From the IMG/VR virus record IMGVR_UViG_3300015371_000005, positions 64,001-112,325 of that record: a stretch of DNA of 48,325 bases; one strand, 5' to 3'. The DNA is from a virus. The stretch's first letter is position 1. Each line of letters opens with the position of its first letter. The position numbers and the translations under genes were made by a program. The notes beneath the pieces are model-generated. The model saw only the letters and a program-made list of their open reading frames with translations. It ran no database searches and was not told the DNA's origin. This document shows, in pieces, positions 6,855 through 14,356 of this stretch.

Positions 6855-7154
6855 GTGACAACGACGTATTCACATGCAGGACGAATCGCGGAGATCGTCA
6901 GGAGAGAGTTGATGAACCGCAAGCAGCGCGAGCGTAAGCGTAGAAAGGCACAGGAGCATTCCGAACAGCAGTACCAAAAGCGATTGACAGCTACGCGCGA
7001 GACAATCGCAGAACTGAACAAGAGCAAGAAGCCGATAAGCATGGCGAACATGAGCGATGAGATGGAGGCTCGCGGCTACGTTTCTGACGGCTATGGCGGC
7101 TGGCGTCCGATCAACAAGCCCAAGAAGATTGACAAGATCACGAAGGAGTCGTAA
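6855..7154 (+). CDS. Basic GTG-start protein with TYSHA N-terminus
   Basis: 99 residues. The GTG start has AAGGAG just upstream. After the T-T-T-Y-S-H-A motif comes a long, very basic helix (RRELMNRKQRERKRRKAQEH, residues about 16-35), which could bind nucleic acid. Then comes a short segment KPISMANMSDEMEARGYVSD that looks like a helix-turn-helix-type piece and a Gly/Trp turn. It may be a small DNA-binding protein related at the N-terminus to 5831-6127. Confidence 0.6.
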   Translation: MTTTYSHAGRIAEIVRRELMNRKQRERKRRKAQEHSEQQYQKRLTATRETIAELNKSKKPISMANMSDEMEARGYVSDGYGGWRPINKPKKIDKITKES

Positions 7155-7501
7155 TGGCTATCGAGCCGAGTTCTGACAACCTGCCACCCGGCGAGCCCAC
7201 GGAGCTTGGCTGGATGCTCTCCTGTTCGGGCGTGCATCCTGAGGCGGTCAAGATCGTGGAGAGCCTTCAGGCCGAGGTCAAGCGGCTGCGGATCAACTAC
7301 GAGGCTGAGAAGGCGCGCGCGCTTGAGTATGCGCACGGGTGGGAGCGCGACCGGGCCGAGGCCGAGCGGCTGCGGCAGGCGCTGGAAGAGATCGCGAAGC
7401 TGGACGCAGACGATGCCGACCCAGGGTACGAGGCGAGCCCCGACTACTGGGTCGGCGTCGGTAGCGCAAGCGATATCGCGAAGGAGGCTCTCGATGGGTG
7501 A
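7154..7501 (+). CDS. Coiled-coil protein
   Basis: 115 residues. The start overlaps the previous TAA. Residues about 30-80 form a long charged helix with heptad spacing (AVKIVESLQAEVKRLRINYE; WERDRAEAERLRQALEEIAK), suggesting a dimeric coiled coil. The C-terminus is acidic and Tyr/Trp-containing (DPGYEASPDYWVGVG). Small proteins with such coils are common and functionally unassigned in phages. Confidence 0.65.
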   Translation: MAIEPSSDNLPPGEPTELGWMLSCSGVHPEAVKIVESLQAEVKRLRINYEAEKARALEYAHGWERDRAEAERLRQALEEIAKLDADDADPGYEASPDYWVGVGSASDIAKEALDG

Positions 7502-7550
7502 CGTAACGCCGGTATGACTCTAAACCAAGTTGACGAGGAATGAACTGGAC

Positions 7551-8108
7551 ATGGCTGATCTGCGCCGAGCGAGGACGAAGACGAAGAAGCAACCGTTGGG
7601 CGCACTGGCCAAGGCCAAGATACGGAAGAACACGAGCGAGCCGGTAAGACCGTCACTGGCGGCACTGAAGGCGCGCAAGCAGGCCGGTCCAGCACTAGCC
7701 CGGATCAAGGAACGCAAACGCAGTCCCGACGACTTCACTGTCAATGGAGTTCTGTACCACAATCCCCGAGTAATAGAATTTCGTGGCGATTCACCGCTTG
7801 GCACGGTCGATGTGACAACCGGGATCAAGACATACAGGATGTCAAATCAGGCCGGCTCATGGATGTACCCGCTCCCTGACCACAAAGGCTACTTCAAGGA
7901 ACCTGCCGCACTGGGGCTCGGCGGCCAGCTCGAAGTCTGCACCAACCTGAACGCACGATTTGCTAGGTATCTGAAGGAACAGGGTATCCTTACCGCTGCA
8001 CAGAAGCGCGTTCAGCGCGATATGCAGGAGAAAGCTGAGCGCAAGCGCCAGTTCCAGCCCAAGCGCTCGCTAGCAGCGCTCAAGACAAGGAAGGGGAAAA
8101 CTAGTTGA
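7551..8108 (+). CDS. Basic protein with repeated SLAALKxRK motifs
   Basis: 185 residues from ATG 7551 (MADLRRARTKTKK); GAGGA lies 11 bases upstream, and an in-frame TTG at 7530 is less likely. Basic tails flank a globular middle. The motif P-L-G-A-L-A-K-A-K-I-R-K (about residues 16-27) recurs as RPSLAALKARK and, at the C-terminus, KRSLAALKTRKGK. The middle (VNGVLYHNPRVIEFRGDSPL, then TVDVTTGIKTYRM) is beta-rich. The basic repeats suggest nucleic-acid or virion-DNA association. Family unknown. It overlaps the next gene. Confidence 0.6.
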   Translation: MADLRRARTKTKKQPLGALAKAKIRKNTSEPVRPSLAALKARKQAGPALARIKERKRSPDDFTVNGVLYHNPRVIEFRGDSPLGTVDVTTGIKTYRMSNQAGSWMYPLPDHKGYFKEPAALGLGGQLEVCTNLNARFARYLKEQGILTAAQKRVQRDMQEKAERKRQFQPKRSLAALKTRKGKTS

Positions 8109-8395
8109 CATTCGTCAGGGGTGACCGACTCACACAAGACTGCAAGATCGTCATCTCCTACAGGGGCACGAGCGACCCCTACTGTGAGGTCGTACCGCGC
8201 TATTCCCGCAGTCTTGGACCGCACGCCGAGTTCTACCGGATCACCGGCAATGACAGAGAGCTTGTCCTGACCCTCGGCTGGGGCGGGCTGAACACTCTGA
8301 TCCGGTGGCTGCCGCTCGTCCGCTCGGCAGCGCGCAGGATGGAGGCCAGCGACCGCAGGACCGACCCGGACAGCAGGATTGACACAGTTGCTTGA
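8105..8395 (+). CDS. Small TTG-start hypothetical protein
   Basis: 96 residues. TTG 8105 overlaps the upstream TGA and has an AGGAAGGGG stretch about 10 bases upstream. Beta-rich N-terminal half (DCKIVISYRGTSDPYCEVVP) and a C-terminal helix with hydrophobic core (GLNTLIRWLPLVRSAARRM). No family recognised. Confidence 0.6.
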   Translation: MTFVRGDRLTQDCKIVISYRGTSDPYCEVVPRYSRSLGPHAEFYRITGNDRELVLTLGWGGLNTLIRWLPLVRSAARRMEASDRRTDPDSRIDTVA

Positions 8396-8408
8396 CTTCC
8401 GCTAAACT
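8379..8408 (+). promoter_or_regulatory. Sigma70-like promoter before basic HTH gene
   Basis: A perfect TTGACA (8379-8384) is separated by 18 bases from TAAACT (8403-8408), which matches 4 of 6 -10 positions. It lies 30 bases before the start of the basic HTH protein at 8438, with a good AAAGGAGG site between. This is the best-placed -35/-10 pair I see in the left arm. Confidence 0.5.
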
Positions 8409-8437
8409 GACAATCACCACCACCAAAGGAGGATTCG

Positions 8438-8944
8438 ATGGCAATCATCAAGACCAGAGGGACAGCCAAGGCCAAGCCCTCGACCAGCACCAAGCCCGCT
8501 CGCAGGAGCACGGCCAAGGAGACAACCAGCACCAAGCGGACGGCCAGCATCAACCGCTCGCCCAAGACCGACCTGTCTCAGGCTCAGCTCAACAAGGTTC
8601 TCACCCCGCTGAGCAAGGCAGCCAAGAGCCGCAACAGGAATCACGATGCCTGGAAGGAAGACGTTGCGACTGTCAATGAGCTGATCGTCACTGGGCTCAG
8701 CGAAGAGATCCCGGTCAACATGCTCGTGGAGGCAGCCGATGTCTCCCGCCAGCACGTCTACAAGATCATCTCCGACATCGAGGAAGGCAAGCGCACCAGC
8801 GATGGCCTGGCCACCGGCAAGGCAGGACGCAAGCCCGCCGCTGCCACCAAGCGGTCAGCCACCAAGACGGCGACGCACAAGATCGGCCGCAGCGCCAGCG
8901 TCAAGCCGAGTGCCGGCAAGAAGCGCATCATCCGCGCTCGATGA
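8438..8944 (+). CDS. Histone-like basic protein with central helix-turn-helix
   Basis: 168 residues with an AAAGGAGG site. Residues 1-45 and about 120-168 are Lys/Ala/Thr/Arg-rich disordered tails with repeats such as KPARRSTAKETTSTKRTAS and KPAAATKRSATKTATHK, like H1 or actinobacterial Lsr2/HupB tails. The core about residues 45-120 is helical and ends in an HTH-like segment (IPVNMLVEAADVSRQHVYKI). This suggests a nucleoid-associated or silencing-type DNA-binding protein, or a phage DNA organiser. It has its own promoter-like sequence and overlaps the next gene. Confidence 0.65.
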   Translation: MAIIKTRGTAKAKPSTSTKPARRSTAKETTSTKRTASINRSPKTDLSQAQLNKVLTPLSKAAKSRNRNHDAWKEDVATVNELIVTGLSEEIPVNMLVEAADVSRQHVYKIISDIEEGKRTSDGLATGKAGRKPAAATKRSATKTATHKIGRSASVKPSAGKKRIIRAR

Positions 8945-9141
8945 GGACAGCGACAATTCCCGCGCGCAATCTCGCCAAAGGCAACATGGTTGTTAGAGGT
9001 GGGACCGCGCGGGAGGTCGTGTTCACGATGGTTAGTGCCGACGGCAAGCACGTTGGCATACGTCTCGCAGGCCAGTCCAATCTCATTACTCTTGATCCCA
9101 ACGAGTCAATCGAGATACAGGTAACGGACTACGAGTTCTGA
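8941..9141 (+). CDS. Small beta-barrel-like hypothetical protein
   Basis: 66 residues; ATG 8941 overlaps the upstream TGA. The pattern GNMVVRGGTAREVVFTMVSA...VGIRLAGQSNLITLDP looks like a small SH3/OB-like barrel (strand-turn-strand with a final acidic tail). Similar short barrels are common in actinobacteriophages. Function unknown. Confidence 0.65.
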   Translation: MRTATIPARNLAKGNMVVRGGTAREVVFTMVSADGKHVGIRLAGQSNLITLDPNESIEIQVTDYEF

Positions 9142-9175
9142 CAACTTATTTACACCACAACAAGGAAGGTGACGT

Positions 9176-9553
9176 ATGAGGAAGTCAATCGCGGGCCTTG
9201 CGCTCGCGTTTTGCATGGTAGTAGCGGCACCAGCGTCTGCGGATTACAACTGTCCGCCCCCGCCGCCTCCGCCTCCGTGCGAGCACAAGCCCCCGCCGCC
9301 GCCCGAGCAACCGCCCCCGGTTGTGACGCCGCCGCCCGTGGTGACGCCTCCCCCGGTTGTCACCCCGCCTCCGGTTGTCACTGCACCGCCGCCGGTCGTC
9401 ACACCGCCAGCTCCGGTTGCCGTTCAGCAGCCGCCGGTGGTGACACCTCGGCCCAAGGCGAAGCCCAAGCCCAAGCCGCACAAGCCCAAGAAGCACGTGC
9501 ACAAGAAGAAGCACAAGAAGCCGGTCAAGCGCACTCCCCACTTCACGGGCTGA
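9176..9553 (+). CDS. Secreted proline-rich protein with basic tail
   Basis: 125 residues, AAGGTG site upstream. Residues 1-22 are a Sec signal peptide (MRKSIAGLALAFCMVVAAPA, cleavage after ASA). The mature part has two Cys in poly-Pro context, then tandem PPPVVT units (about six to seven copies, residues 47-80), then a Lys/His/Pro-rich basic tail (KPKPHKPKKHVHKKKHKKP). Pro-rich repeats span cell walls, and Lys/His-rich tails can bind wall polymers or nucleic acid. It may act at the host envelope. It is the last gene of the + strand half and is followed by hairpins. Confidence 0.75.
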   Translation: MRKSIAGLALAFCMVVAAPASADYNCPPPPPPPPCEHKPPPPPEQPPPVVTPPPVVTPPPVVTPPPVVTAPPPVVTPPAPVAVQQPPVVTPRPKAKPKPKPHKPKKHVHKKKHKKPVKRTPHFTG

Positions 9554-9568
9554 GTGCTATACCATCGT

Positions 9569-9609
9569 CCAGGTTGGGCCGGGGCTGAAGTGGCCTCGTC
9601 CTAACCTGG
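9569..9609. terminator. Stem-loop 1 of convergent intergenic region
   Basis: CCAGGTT (9569-9575) pairs with AACCTGG (9603-9609) around a GC-rich loop. It follows the last + strand gene by 16 bases. No T-run, but the position suggests transcription end or protection of the transcript 3' end. Confidence 0.45.
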
Positions 9610-9617
9610 AACAGGGG

Positions 9618-9675
9618 AGGAGCCCCGCAATCCAAGGTCTTGTAGGGGGGTCGGGACCTTGGAAGCGGGGCTCCT
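9618..9675. ncRNA. Stem-loop 2, nested structure like 4239-4305
   Basis: Outer stem AGGAGCCCCGC (9618-9628) pairs perfectly with 9665-9675, and inner stem CCAAGGTC (9632-9639) with 9655-9662, leaving a 15-base G-rich loop. The two-stage build and the purine-rich arm resemble the element at 4239-4305. Function unknown. Confidence 0.55.
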
Positions 9676-9709
9676 TGACAGCGTGCGAGGGGTGAGGCGC
9701 ACACTGTCA
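9676..9709. terminator. Stem-loop 3 of convergent intergenic region
   Basis: TGACAGCGTGCG (9676-9687) pairs with 9698-9709 with one mismatch and a 10-base loop. It sits between the + genes ending at 9553 and the - strand gene ending at 9732, so it may be a bidirectional terminator. Confidence 0.5.
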
Positions 9710-9731
9710 GCATTCAATCTATCACCGTAAG

Positions 9732-10250
9732 TCAAGCCACCCAAACATGGGTGCGATCGACAACCTCTTCTGCAACGTCATAGACAAGCTCGCAGATCCA
9801 TTCGCCATGCACGTCGGGGAGGAAGCTCCCGTAGAAGTGACCGCTATCTTCAGGGTCCTCCGTCATGGTCACGGGGATCGCTTCACCGTCCGGATCAGTG
9901 AGGTTGACAACGACATCTCCCGGAGTAGCTGCTTCCTTGGTGATGATGTCGTAGAAATGAACTTGCATCTGGACACGCATGCCGACAACTGGATTTGGGC
10001 GATCCAGCACGCTGCCTTGACGCGCCGTTGAGATCTTCAAACCGCCACTTACCAATGTACTTGCTTCTGCCGGCAACGTGAGTGGAGGTGCCGCTTCCCC
10101 CACTCTTGTGCGCACCTCTTCGGGCGATGGCAGAGCAACCGGGCGCGCTGGCGCAGGACCAACACGCAAGCGACGAGGAGCCGGGTCAGTGCCAACCAGT
10201 CGGCGCTTCAGCTCTTCTGGTTCACCCGTTCCTACCAGCCGCTCGGTCAT
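9732..10250 (-). CDS. Ig-like structural protein, tail-associated
   Basis: 172 residues. The N-terminal third is Pro/Arg/Ala-rich and probably disordered. Residues about 85-172 have the spacing of an Ig/Big fold (MRVQMQVHFYDIITKEAATP; VVVNLTDPDGEAIPVTM; SGHFYGSFLPDVHGEWICEL). Such domains decorate phage tails and baseplates. Its start overlaps the stop of the baseplate-like gene upstream, so it is translated with the tail genes. It is the last gene of the leftward unit. Confidence 0.65.
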   Translation of the reverse strand: MTERLVGTGEPEELKRRLVGTDPAPRRLRVGPAPARPVALPSPEEVRTRVGEAAPPLTLPAEASTLVSGGLKISTARQGSVLDRPNPVVGMRVQMQVHFYDIITKEAATPGDVVVNLTDPDGEAIPVTMTEDPEDSGHFYGSFLPDVHGEWICELVYDVAEEVVDRTHVWVA

Positions 10251-10696
10251 CGGATATCGTCGTCAATCTGCCAGACAGGGTTGTTTTCCTTGCTGCTCGG
10301 GAACGTCATCGTCTTCGGAACGCCGAAGACAGTCCGCTTGCATTCGATCTCGATCTCGAACAAGCCAGTCTGCGCCACGCCCTGTGTGGCAGGCTCAAAG
10401 CGGTAACGGCCCTTGTTCGCCGGCACCGTGATGTACGTGCCCGAGCCGATCGGCCATTCGACCTGGACGTTTGCCCCCGCGCCATCGTTGTCAAACACAT
10501 TTACGCAGGTACCGTGGTTTGGCGTATCGCTGTCGATCACCCACACAACGCCATTGACGGTGGCCTTGGCCAGGAACCGCATTGTCCAGCCCGAGAGATC
10601 AGCAGGGCCGTTCTGATCGAACAGGACGCCGGTCACGGGCTCCCAAGTATCACCTCGCTTGCTGGTTCGTGAAGGGCTCTGTTGAACAGTAGGCAT
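10247..10696 (-). CDS. Baseplate/BppU-like N-terminal domain protein
   Basis: 149 residues. The N-terminal pattern SKRGDTWEPVTGVLFDQNGP, then ADLSGWTMRFLAKA, matches the G-D-T/D-W...G.P.DLTG..v.f signature of phage baseplate upper protein (BppU) and related tail-fibre attachment domains. This is followed by an Ig-like or jelly-roll C-terminal part (GTYITVPANKGRYRFEPATQ). It likely attaches receptor-binding proteins to the tail tip, next to the 791-residue adhesin. Confidence 0.7.
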   Translation of the reverse strand: MPTVQQSPSRTSKRGDTWEPVTGVLFDQNGPADLSGWTMRFLAKATVNGVVWVIDSDTPNHGTCVNVFDNDGAGANVQVEWPIGSGTYITVPANKGRYRFEPATQGVAQTGLFEIEIECKRTVFGVPKTMTFPSSKENNPVWQIDDDIR

Positions 10697-10704
10697 TACT
10701 TCTC

Positions 10705-13080
10705 CTATCCTCGTGCGTAGTCTTCGATCGTGACGAGCTTCTTATCAACGTCATTCACGGACATCTCATTGAACTGATCGTCCGTGTCAACGAACTTGTA
10801 CTGAACATCCTGCATGGCCAGCAAGGAAGTGGCGGCTTGAACTGTTGTCAGGAGAGACGGGACAGCCTCGACAATTACGCTTAGCGGGTAGACGAAATCA
10901 ACGATGGAGACGAAGGCAGTGCCTTGGAATATCCAATGATCTCCAACAATGAAAATGTCTGGGATGTGGAACGCCCGCGCGAAGATGCGAGCGTCCTGCA
11001 ACGCTATGAATTCGCTGATTGGCAGGAAGTGCTGCGAGACCGGAATGAACAGCGTATCCGTGATTGCCAGCGCTTCTGCCACGCTCTGGTTGAGAACTAC
11101 ACCGCCGGGGGCAAAGAGAACATTGAGCCCATCGGCGGCGAACAAGCTTTCCGGAATCAGAATGGCAGCAGCCGATGCCGGACTCTGCGTATCAGTGAGG
11201 GCAAGCGATTCGGGAATGACCAGCAACTGCGTACCGGTGGTGATCGCCGCATCGGTCATTGCCAGCGTGTCAGGGACAACCTGGAAATGTCCGGGCTGGA
11301 ATGCTCGTGCGTCTGTGACACCAAGATTGTCGCTGATACCCTGATTGAACGCTGTGCCGCCGGTAATGACTTCATGGCCCGAGGCGGTGACTGTGCCCTT
11401 ACCGCTGACGCGAGCACCAGGCTTGAGCATGAAGACAGGGGCAAAGCCACCCATCTCTGTGCGGAAGCTGTGGATCACCGCACCGGTCGGGACGCCGTTC
11501 ACGGTCTCTGTGATTGACAGCGAGTCGGACAGAGACTTCAGCAGGCCGCCCGTGCTGGCCACCACATCCGCTACGGCAAGCGAGTCAGACAGCGCCTTGG
11601 TGTAGCTCGTAGGCCCAGCAGCCGGCGTGACAAGCGAAACGTCGGCAACCTCAACACTGACCGTATCGCCAGTGGTTGAGACTCCCCACACTCGCAGCTC
11701 AAGATCAAGGTAATTGGTGATGAGCGCGGCATCGGCATCGGCAATCGCCAGCACATAGTCAGCCAGAGATGTCGTCAATGCACTTGTTTCAAGATCCCCC
11801 GAGCGATTGAGAGGTCCTTCGTACAGCGCTGCCCGGATCGCGACTGTGCCTGTGCCGCTCGTCTTGCGCGCTCTGATGTGAATCTCGTGGTTTGCCCTAG
11901 CCGTGGGCGCACCACCGGACTCAAGCGAGAGGCGCGCTACCGGCGTGGCTGTAGTGCCGCCTGGCAGCGTCGAGCCTACTTCGCTATCGGTGAGCGCTAG
12001 AGATTCGTTGAGCGTCCTGACCCAGGCTGCCGTGCGTGCTACGACATCGGTCACGCCCAGCGCTTCAAGCGGCAGCGTGCGCTCGATGTTCGGCGAGCTG
12101 CCAGCCGTCAAGATCAGTGAGTCAAATTGAAATGATCCGCTGCCTGACAGACCGCCGATTCGCAATGTAACTTGCGAGCTATCGGCAGTCGGTGTCCATG
12201 ACATCGTTACCGTGCTGTACGACAACGTGGAACCGACGACAATCTGCCCGGTATCAGTTATATCCGCAAGTACATTGTCACCGAATCTGAACCTTGCAAA
12301 GGCTTGTAGACCGGTACCTGTCACTCTGACTGATAGCGTGTACTCAATACCAGCGCGGAAGATACCCGAGAAGGTTTCCTCAAGGTAGTTCGTGTCGATG
12401 GCTGTCGAATCGGTGCCGGGGGTCCAGCGCAGCGCACCAGGCGCCGTATCAACGTTAGTCGTGACACGGGACATCGTGCCAGATGTAGGCTGCAATGTCC
12501 ATGACGTTAGATCAACGTCAAAACTCGGGTTGTCAGGAACCGGAATGCCGGCTGTCAAGACAGGCACATTGACATCTACGATACCCAGATTGTCTGGGAT
12601 CGTCGCTCGCCCATCCCTGAGCGTTGTCCGTGCGTCTGTGACTGCCAGGCTGTCAGCTATCGTCTGCGTGCGTGCTATGCCATGGATGGAGGAGTTAGAA
12701 TCCGTGATCCCCAGGGCATCAGGAATAGTCTGCACCCAGGCCGGGACAGGCGTAACAAGATTGATGTCAGCTACTTCTACATTGACAAGATCATTGGTCG
12801 ATGAGAAGCCCCAGAAACGCAGCTCAAGATCGGAGTAGCTTGAGATGGTTGCTGCGTTGCCATCCGGGATGGCCAGCGTGTACGTCGCCAGCGAAGTTGT
12901 CAATGCTGTTGATTCAAGATCACCCGAACGATTGGTGACGCCCTCATAGAGCGCTGAACGCAGGGTAACGGTGCCGGTGCCTGAGACCTTGCGAGCGCGA
13001 ACGACGATGGAGTGGGCGGTACGGGTAACTGGCGGCCCACCGAAACCGAGTGATACACGAGCAACGGGGGTGATTGACAT
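10705..13080 (-). CDS. Large multi-domain tail adhesin with CBM-like domain and ITD repeats
   Basis: 791 residues, Ser/Thr/Ala-rich. Residues 1-110 form a beta-sandwich domain (VARVSLGFGGPP...IVVRARKVSGTGTVTLRSAL...YEG). A second copy lies at about 373-482, and a third in the protein at 28221-30257. Residues about 178-328 (PDNPSFDVDLTSWTLQP...FRAGIEYTLSVRV...GSGSFQFDSLIL) look like a CBM4/9-type carbohydrate-binding jelly roll. Between and after these are about a dozen degenerate copies of a short motif such as IADSLAVTDAR and IPESLALTDTQ. It is probably a tail fibre or receptor-binding protein acting on cell-surface sugar. A glycosyltransferase is encoded immediately upstream. Confidence 0.7.
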   Translation of the reverse strand: MSITPVARVSLGFGGPPVTRTAHSIVVRARKVSGTGTVTLRSALYEGVTNRSGDLESTALTTSLATYTLAIPDGNAATISSYSDLELRFWGFSSTNDLVNVEVADINLVTPVPAWVQTIPDALGITDSNSSIHGIARTQTIADSLAVTDARTTLRDGRATIPDNLGIVDVNVPVLTAGIPVPDNPSFDVDLTSWTLQPTSGTMSRVTTNVDTAPGALRWTPGTDSTAIDTNYLEETFSGIFRAGIEYTLSVRVTGTGLQAFARFRFGDNVLADITDTGQIVVGSTLSYSTVTMSWTPTADSSQVTLRIGGLSGSGSFQFDSLILTAGSSPNIERTLPLEALGVTDVVARTAAWVRTLNESLALTDSEVGSTLPGGTTATPVARLSLESGGAPTARANHEIHIRARKTSGTGTVAIRAALYEGPLNRSGDLETSALTTSLADYVLAIADADAALITNYLDLELRVWGVSTTGDTVSVEVADVSLVTPAAGPTSYTKALSDSLAVADVVASTGGLLKSLSDSLSITETVNGVPTGAVIHSFRTEMGGFAPVFMLKPGARVSGKGTVTASGHEVITGGTAFNQGISDNLGVTDARAFQPGHFQVVPDTLAMTDAAITTGTQLLVIPESLALTDTQSPASAAAILIPESLFAADGLNVLFAPGGVVLNQSVAEALAITDTLFIPVSQHFLPISEFIALQDARIFARAFHIPDIFIVGDHWIFQGTAFVSIVDFVYPLSVIVEAVPSLLTTVQAATSLLAMQDVQYKFVDTDDQFNEMSVNDVDKKLVTIEDYARG

Positions 13081-13601
13081 TAGGCTGCGACCTCAGTCTC
13101 ATATCGCCTTGCATGAGCGACAGGCGGGAGATGTTCATGCCAGAAAGCGCACTCCTCGCCCCGGTCCTGCCCCAGCGCAGGGCCAATCGCCTGGATCATG
13201 TGGCCATCGACTGCGCGCCATGGAACGCCTTCCCATGCATCACACAGATCGGGATGAGCTTTCACCAATCTTGTTGAGAACTTTACGCACCCGATCGAGC
13301 CACCGAGCCGATCGCGCGTGCCAGCAGGTTGATCAGAATGATACGGATACAAGTGACAGCACCAATCATACTGACATGCTTCTAGTGTTGCGAGGGCACC
13401 AGGCCATGGAACTACATCGTGTTCAATGAGAATGAAGCCATGGCCACTTCGCCAGATTGCAGCGATGATATCGCCGTAATCTAGGTCTCCGATACAGAGG
13501 TACTGCTCGTGATCGATGCCTTCCATACGAAGGGCAAGATGCGCAGGGCAAACGTTCAACGCAACTACACCATCGTATGGAATGGCAACGATCGTTCTCA
13601 T
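13080..13601 (-). CDS. Glycosyltransferase-like protein (GT-A type)
   Basis: 173 residues from ATG 13601, which overlaps the upstream stop as ATGA; the longer frame lacks support. It starts with a Rossmann-like strand (MRTIVAIPYDG), then has a DxD-like IEHDVVPWPGAL at 59-70 following a hydrophobic strand. LGGSIGCVKFSTRLV (99-113), VDGHM (131-135) and WHEHLPPVAH (154-163) complete a GT-A order. It is shorter than free-standing GT2 enzymes (about 230-300), so it is a minimal or divergent member. Located among adhesin genes, it may glycosylate the Ser/Thr-rich tail proteins or a host surface polymer; that is inference. Confidence 0.6.
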   Translation of the reverse strand: MRTIVAIPYDGVVALNVCPAHLALRMEGIDHEQYLCIGDLDYGDIIAAIWRSGHGFILIEHDVVPWPGALATLEACQYDWCCHLYPYHSDQPAGTRDRLGGSIGCVKFSTRLVKAHPDLCDAWEGVPWRAVDGHMIQAIGPALGQDRGEECAFWHEHLPPVAHARRYETEVAA

Positions 13602-14356
13602 GCGAGCGTGCTCGTCACCACTGTGGCGTCGGAGGAGTCGTTGACCTTCGAGAACAATGGGGTTGTTGTCCATCCGGTTGTCGCGAGATCGGCATCCGGA
13701 CGCAGCGTCTGCTGAGTGCCAGCGCTGCTCTTCAGCGTGAAGGTATGTGCAAAGTTGCTTGACGCTCCCGCTCCGTTGGTAAATGCGGAGGGGTTGTCAG
13801 GAGCCGTGCCGGACAACTGCTTGCTGGCCATGACGCCAGAGTCGCCGGCAACATTCCTGGACCGGATCGTGTAGCCGGTAGGTGTGCCCCAGCCGCCCGC
13901 TGCCGAGCCAAACCAGCTTGACCCTACGCAGATGGCCAGAGCTGCCGCGTCAACCGGCGTGACAGAGGGCGGATCAGGGTTCGTAGCAGGCGTAGGCGTG
14001 GCCGGCGTGACCGCAGGGGTGCCCTCTGCATCGATCGGCGTTGAGGTGTTCTCTCCGCTGAACGTGCAGATGTAAAGCTCGCGCGGCTGCGATGTGCCCG
14101 TTGTGAATACCAATGACGGAGCAGAAGCACCACGAACGATGTAGGCGATCATGTACTGATGATCGTCATTCTCCGATGTGCCGGTCTGCCCGGATCTGAG
14201 GACTGTCCAGCCCACCGGAGCGCCGAGGACACCAAGTTGCCCGCAGATGATGAAGGCAACCATGATGTCATTCTGCGCGGTTCCAGTGGGCTCGGTACCA
14301 GTCGCGTTCAGCGCTGTGCCGGTGACTGTCGATGTGGCTTTGAATGCGAATGCCAT
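13598..14356 (-). CDS. Virion beta-sandwich protein
   Basis: 252 residues. The N-terminal about 210 residues are a lectin/ConA-like beta-sandwich as seen in phage tail appendages (NDIMVAFIICGQLGVLGAPV...YTIRSRNVAGDSG...FAHTFTLKSS), interrupted by a Thr/Pro-rich loop. The last about 37 residues (TLRPDADLATTGWTTTPLFS...NDSSDATVVTSTLA) recur at the C-terminus of the protein at 30257-30847. This shared C-terminal module probably docks both to the same partner. Confidence 0.65.
   Translation of the reverse strand: MAFAFKATSTVTGTALNATGTEPTGTAQNDIMVAFIICGQLGVLGAPVGWTVLRSGQTGTSENDDHQYMIAYIVRGASAPSLVFTTGTSQPRELYICTFSGENTSTPIDAEGTPAVTPATPTPATNPDPPSVTPVDAAALAICVGSSWFGSAAGGWGTPTGYTIRSRNVAGDSGVMASKQLSGTAPDNPSAFTNGAGASSNFAHTFTLKSSAGTQQTLRPDADLATTGWTTTPLFSKVNDSSDATVVTSTLA

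Noticed and set aside
8391-8408. TTGACT/TAAACT as a third TTGAC-N7-TAGNAT element
   Set aside because: Spacing is 11 not 12 and TAAACT lacks the TAG; better explained by the TTGACA at 8379 with an 18-base spacer.
9185-9541. 118-codon - strand ORF (Arg/Leu-rich) under the Pro-rich gene
   Set aside because: It is the antisense of PPPVVT repeats and gives only low-complexity Arg-rich sequence.
10082-10672. 196-codon + strand ORF over the baseplate-like gene
   Set aside because: Antisense shadow; the - strand frame has a recognisable baseplate-type motif and a coupled start.
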